Assembly: GCA_943787265.1 (NCBI GenBank)
Contig: CALSLT010000004.1
Location: 372,001-436,000, forward strand
Source of the DNA: an uncultured Planctomycetaceae bacterium
Lineage (GTDB): Bacteria > Planctomycetota > Planctomycetia > Planctomycetales > Planctomycetaceae
Length of the DNA stretch: 64,000 nucleotides
Reading direction: 5' to 3'
Numbering within the stretch: the stretch's first letter is position 1; each line of letters starts with the position of its first letter. The notes beneath the pieces are model-generated. The model saw nothing but the letters and a program-made list of their open reading frames with translations. It searched no databases and was not told the DNA's origin. A program made the position numbers and the translations under genes. This document shows, piece by piece, positions 62,113-64,000 of the stretch.

Positions 62113-63464
62113 CAGCCCACATCCGAAAACTGAATCAGCTTCCTCGCCGAACGATCCTCAAAGGCCTCGGGGCGACGATGAGTCTTCCGTTGCTGGAGGG
62201 CATGTTGTCGAACAACGGCCTGGCCGCAGGAGCTTCGGCTGAAGCACCGCTGCGGACAGCGTACGTCTTCTTCCCCAACGGCGCCATCATGCCGGAGTGG
62301 ACTCCGAAGACCGACGGCGAGAACTTCGAATTCTCAAAAACGCTGAAGCCGTTGGAGTCGTTCCGGGACAGCCTGAACGTAATCAGTGGACTCGCCCAGG
62401 ACAACGGCCGCGCGAAAGGCGACGGCGCTGGCGATCACGCTCGTTCGGCCTCCACGTTTCTGACCGGTGCACACCCGGTTAAGACCGCGGGGGCAGACAT
62501 CAAGGTCGGCATGTCCGCGGACCAGTTTGCCGCTCAGCAAATCGGAAAAGAAACGCGATTGCCTTCGCTGGAAGTCGGCCTTGAATCCGGGCGCACCGCC
62601 GGCAATTGTGACTCCGGTTACAGCTGTGCGTACTCGTCGACAGTCAGTTGGAAGACCGAGCACACACCGATGCCGGTTGAAATTAACCCGAAGCTGGTCT
62701 TCGACCGACTCTTCAGTTCCTCAAACGGATCGCCTCAAGAACGAGCAAAGCGCGCAAAGTATCGTCGCAGTATTCTCGACGTTGTCGCTGGGGATGCTCA
62801 ACGTTTGAGCAAGAGCCTCGGCAAAACCGACCGCCGCAAGATCGACGAATACTTCACCAGCGTCCGCGAGATCGAACAACGCATCGGCCAGGCGGAACAG
62901 TCTGCAAAACTTGAAACGCCTGACTTCGAGATCCCGGACGGAATCCCCAAGGACCTCGCCGAGCATTCCCGGTTGATGTACGACCTGATGCTTCTGGCAT
63001 TCCGAACGGACAGCACACGGATCGCGACGATGATGCTGGCAAACGAAGGCAGCAACCGCAGCTACCCCTGGGTCGGCGTCAACAGTGGTCACCATTCGCT
63101 GTCGCACCACCGCGATGACAAACGCAAGGTCTCTGATCTTCAGAAAATCGATACGTTCCACGTCACGCAGTTTGCTTACTTCCTGAAGCGACTGAGCGAA
63201 ACGAAAGAGGGCAACGGATCTCTGCTCGATCATTCGATGATCGTGCTGGGCAGCGGTCTAGGAGACGGCAACCGCCACCGCCACGATGAACTGCCAATCG
63301 TGCTGGCCGGCGGCGGCTCAGGAACGGTGAAGAACGGCCAGCACATCCGCCTGAAAGATGAAACGCCGCTGAATAACCTGTTCCTGTCCATGTTCGAGCG
63401 AACGGGCGTCAAAGCGGACTCATTCGGCGACAGCAATGGCCTGCTGAAAGAGATTGACGCTTAG
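62109..63464 (+). CDS. DUF1552 protein, Tat-type export
   Basis: A 451-residue protein. The N terminus has a Tat-like signal (LPRRTILKGLGATMSLPLLEG). The DUF1552 hallmarks are RTAYVFFPNGAIMPEWTP, LNVISGLAQDNGRAKGDGAGDHARS, and IVLGSGLGDGNRHRHDELPIVLAGG. The active site is unknown, but the family is almost always encoded with a DUF1592 cytochrome, and the ATGA overlap here implies tight stoichiometry. It is expected to act with the partner in the periplasm, perhaps as an oxidoreductase or hydrolase. Confidence 0.92.
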   Translation: MTAHIRKLNQLPRRTILKGLGATMSLPLLEGMLSNNGLAAGASAEAPLRTAYVFFPNGAIMPEWTPKTDGENFEFSKTLKPLESFRDSLNVISGLAQDNGRAKGDGAGDHARSASTFLTGAHPVKTAGADIKVGMSADQFAAQQIGKETRLPSLEVGLESGRTAGNCDSGYSCAYSSTVSWKTEHTPMPVEINPKLVFDRLFSSSNGSPQERAKRAKYRRSILDVVAGDAQRLSKSLGKTDRRKIDEYFTSVREIEQRIGQAEQSAKLETPDFEIPDGIPKDLAEHSRLMYDLMLLAFRTDSTRIATMMLANEGSNRSYPWVGVNSGHHSLSHHRDDKRKVSDLQKIDTFHVTQFAYFLKRLSETKEGNGSLLDHSMIVLGSGLGDGNRHRHDELPIVLAGGGSGTVKNGQHIRLKDETPLNNLFLSMFERTGVKADSFGDSNGLLKEIDA

Positions 63465-63706
63465 CAGATTCGGCTTCACCGCCCAATATCGACGAGTCGT
63501 CCGACTTCTACTCCGCGCGTATTTCCGCGAGGCGAGCGCGTCGAATCTGCCATGCCCTCATAGCCGGGCACGCAGTTTCTCGAATTGAAGCGTTTGCGAT
63601 ATTCTGCACTCCCGACGCGCCGGACATGCCTCAACAATACCGGTCACCGATATCGAGCATTGGGCACACGACCGACCGCCACCAAACATCTGGAATCGCT
63701 TTCGAC

Positions 63707-64000
63707 ATGAAATACGTGCTTGTTATCCCAGACGGAGCCGCCGATGAGCCTCAAGAGTCGTTAGGCGGGCTGACGCCCTTTCAAGCAGCAAAGACTCCGA
63801 ATATGGACGCCGTCGCCGTCGCTGGAGTTGTTGGGCGAGCCAACCACGTCCCCGATTCCATGCCGTCGGGCAGCGACGTCGGAACGATGAGCCTCTTTGG
63901 TTACGACCCTCTGAAATTTCACACAGGGCGAGCCCCTCTGGAAGCCGCCGCGCAAGGCATTGAACTCGGAGCTGACGACTGGGCGATTCGTTGCAATCTG
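63707..64000 (+). CDS. 2,3-bisphosphoglycerate-independent phosphoglycerate mutase, archaeal-type (5' part)
   Basis: The first 98 codons of a gene that runs off the window, beginning at ATG 63707. The start KYVLVIPDGAADEP with the metal-binding Asp is typical of alkaline-phosphatase-superfamily mutases. TPFQAAKTPNMDAVAVAG and SGSDVGTMSLFGYDP (with the catalytic Ser) match the archaeal-type (ApgM) cofactor-independent phosphoglycerate mutase. It would interconvert 3- and 2-phosphoglycerate in glycolysis. No stop is reached. Confidence 0.85.
   Translation, partial: MKYVLVIPDGAADEPQESLGGLTPFQAAKTPNMDAVAVAGVVGRANHVPDSMPSGSDVGTMSLFGYDPLKFHTGRAPLEAAAQGIELGADDWAIRCNL

Noticed and set aside
1..64000. 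tRNA, rRNA, riboswitch or CRISPR genes
   Set aside because: I looked for T-loop-like ggttcga patterns, tandem repeats with spacers and known structured leaders. The candidates fell inside coding genes or lacked the needed pairing; a covariance-model scan would be decisive.

Overview
This window looks like a piece of a Planctomycetota chromosome. I infer this from gene families that are largely typical of that phylum: a DUF1592-type protein with planctomycete cytochrome motifs followed by a DUF1552 protein, a DUF1559 pseudopilin-like protein, giant secreted proteins with an N-terminal LE-x-RTLL-x-A motif, a serine/threonine kinase fused to a beta-helix, an FHA/GYF membrane protein, and many short intergenic palindromes. 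I cannot name a genus. Gene starts often lack a clear Shine-Dalgarno site.

Layout. 1-4 kb: end of an MFS transporter and a 1091-residue cadherin-repeat protein. 4.2-6.5 kb: a pyridoxamine-oxidase-like gene, a decayed IS3-family remnant and a SUKH lipoprotein. 6.5-10.7 kb: serA and an RTX-repeat protein. 10.7-12 kb: a DegT-family aminotransferase. 12.3-15.5 kb: a tight forward run containing ispH, a rhomboid-like membrane protein and small exported or membrane proteins. 15.7-23.9 kb: FIST sensor protein, M3 oligopeptidase, membrane protein, enolase-superfamily enzyme, MscS channel (reverse) and a leucine-rich-repeat lipoprotein. 23.9-29.4 kb: an OYE-type oxidoreductase, a lone Flp pilin, and a coupled flavoprotein / DUF1365 / cyclopropane-synthase-like lipid-modification operon. 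29.8-33.3 kb: thiolase, a GxxExxY gene framed by inverted repeats, and an adjacent DUF692/DUF2063 pair with no visible precursor peptide. 33.3-42.6 kb: PPC-domain protein, purA, OmpA lipoprotein, radical SAM protein, DEAD-box helicase and an ABC ATPase. 43-52.9 kb: C45 hydrolase, kinase/beta-helix fusion, aldehyde dehydrogenase, FHA/GYF protein and DUF1559 protein. 53-64 kb: pyrE, NHL-propeller protein, ceramidase-like protein, a 208-bp palindromic element, a sodium-solute symporter with a small membrane partner, the DUF1592/DUF1552 pair and the start of a phosphoglycerate mutase.

Housekeeping functions (serA, ispH, purA, pyrE, phosphoglycerate mutase) are interleaved with secreted and cell-surface proteins. 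I see no rRNA, tRNA, CRISPR array or intact transposon. The features most worth following up are the precursor-less DUF692/DUF2063 pair, the GxxExxY gene enclosed by inverted repeats, the palindrome families, the lipid-modification operon, and several unusual domain fusions.
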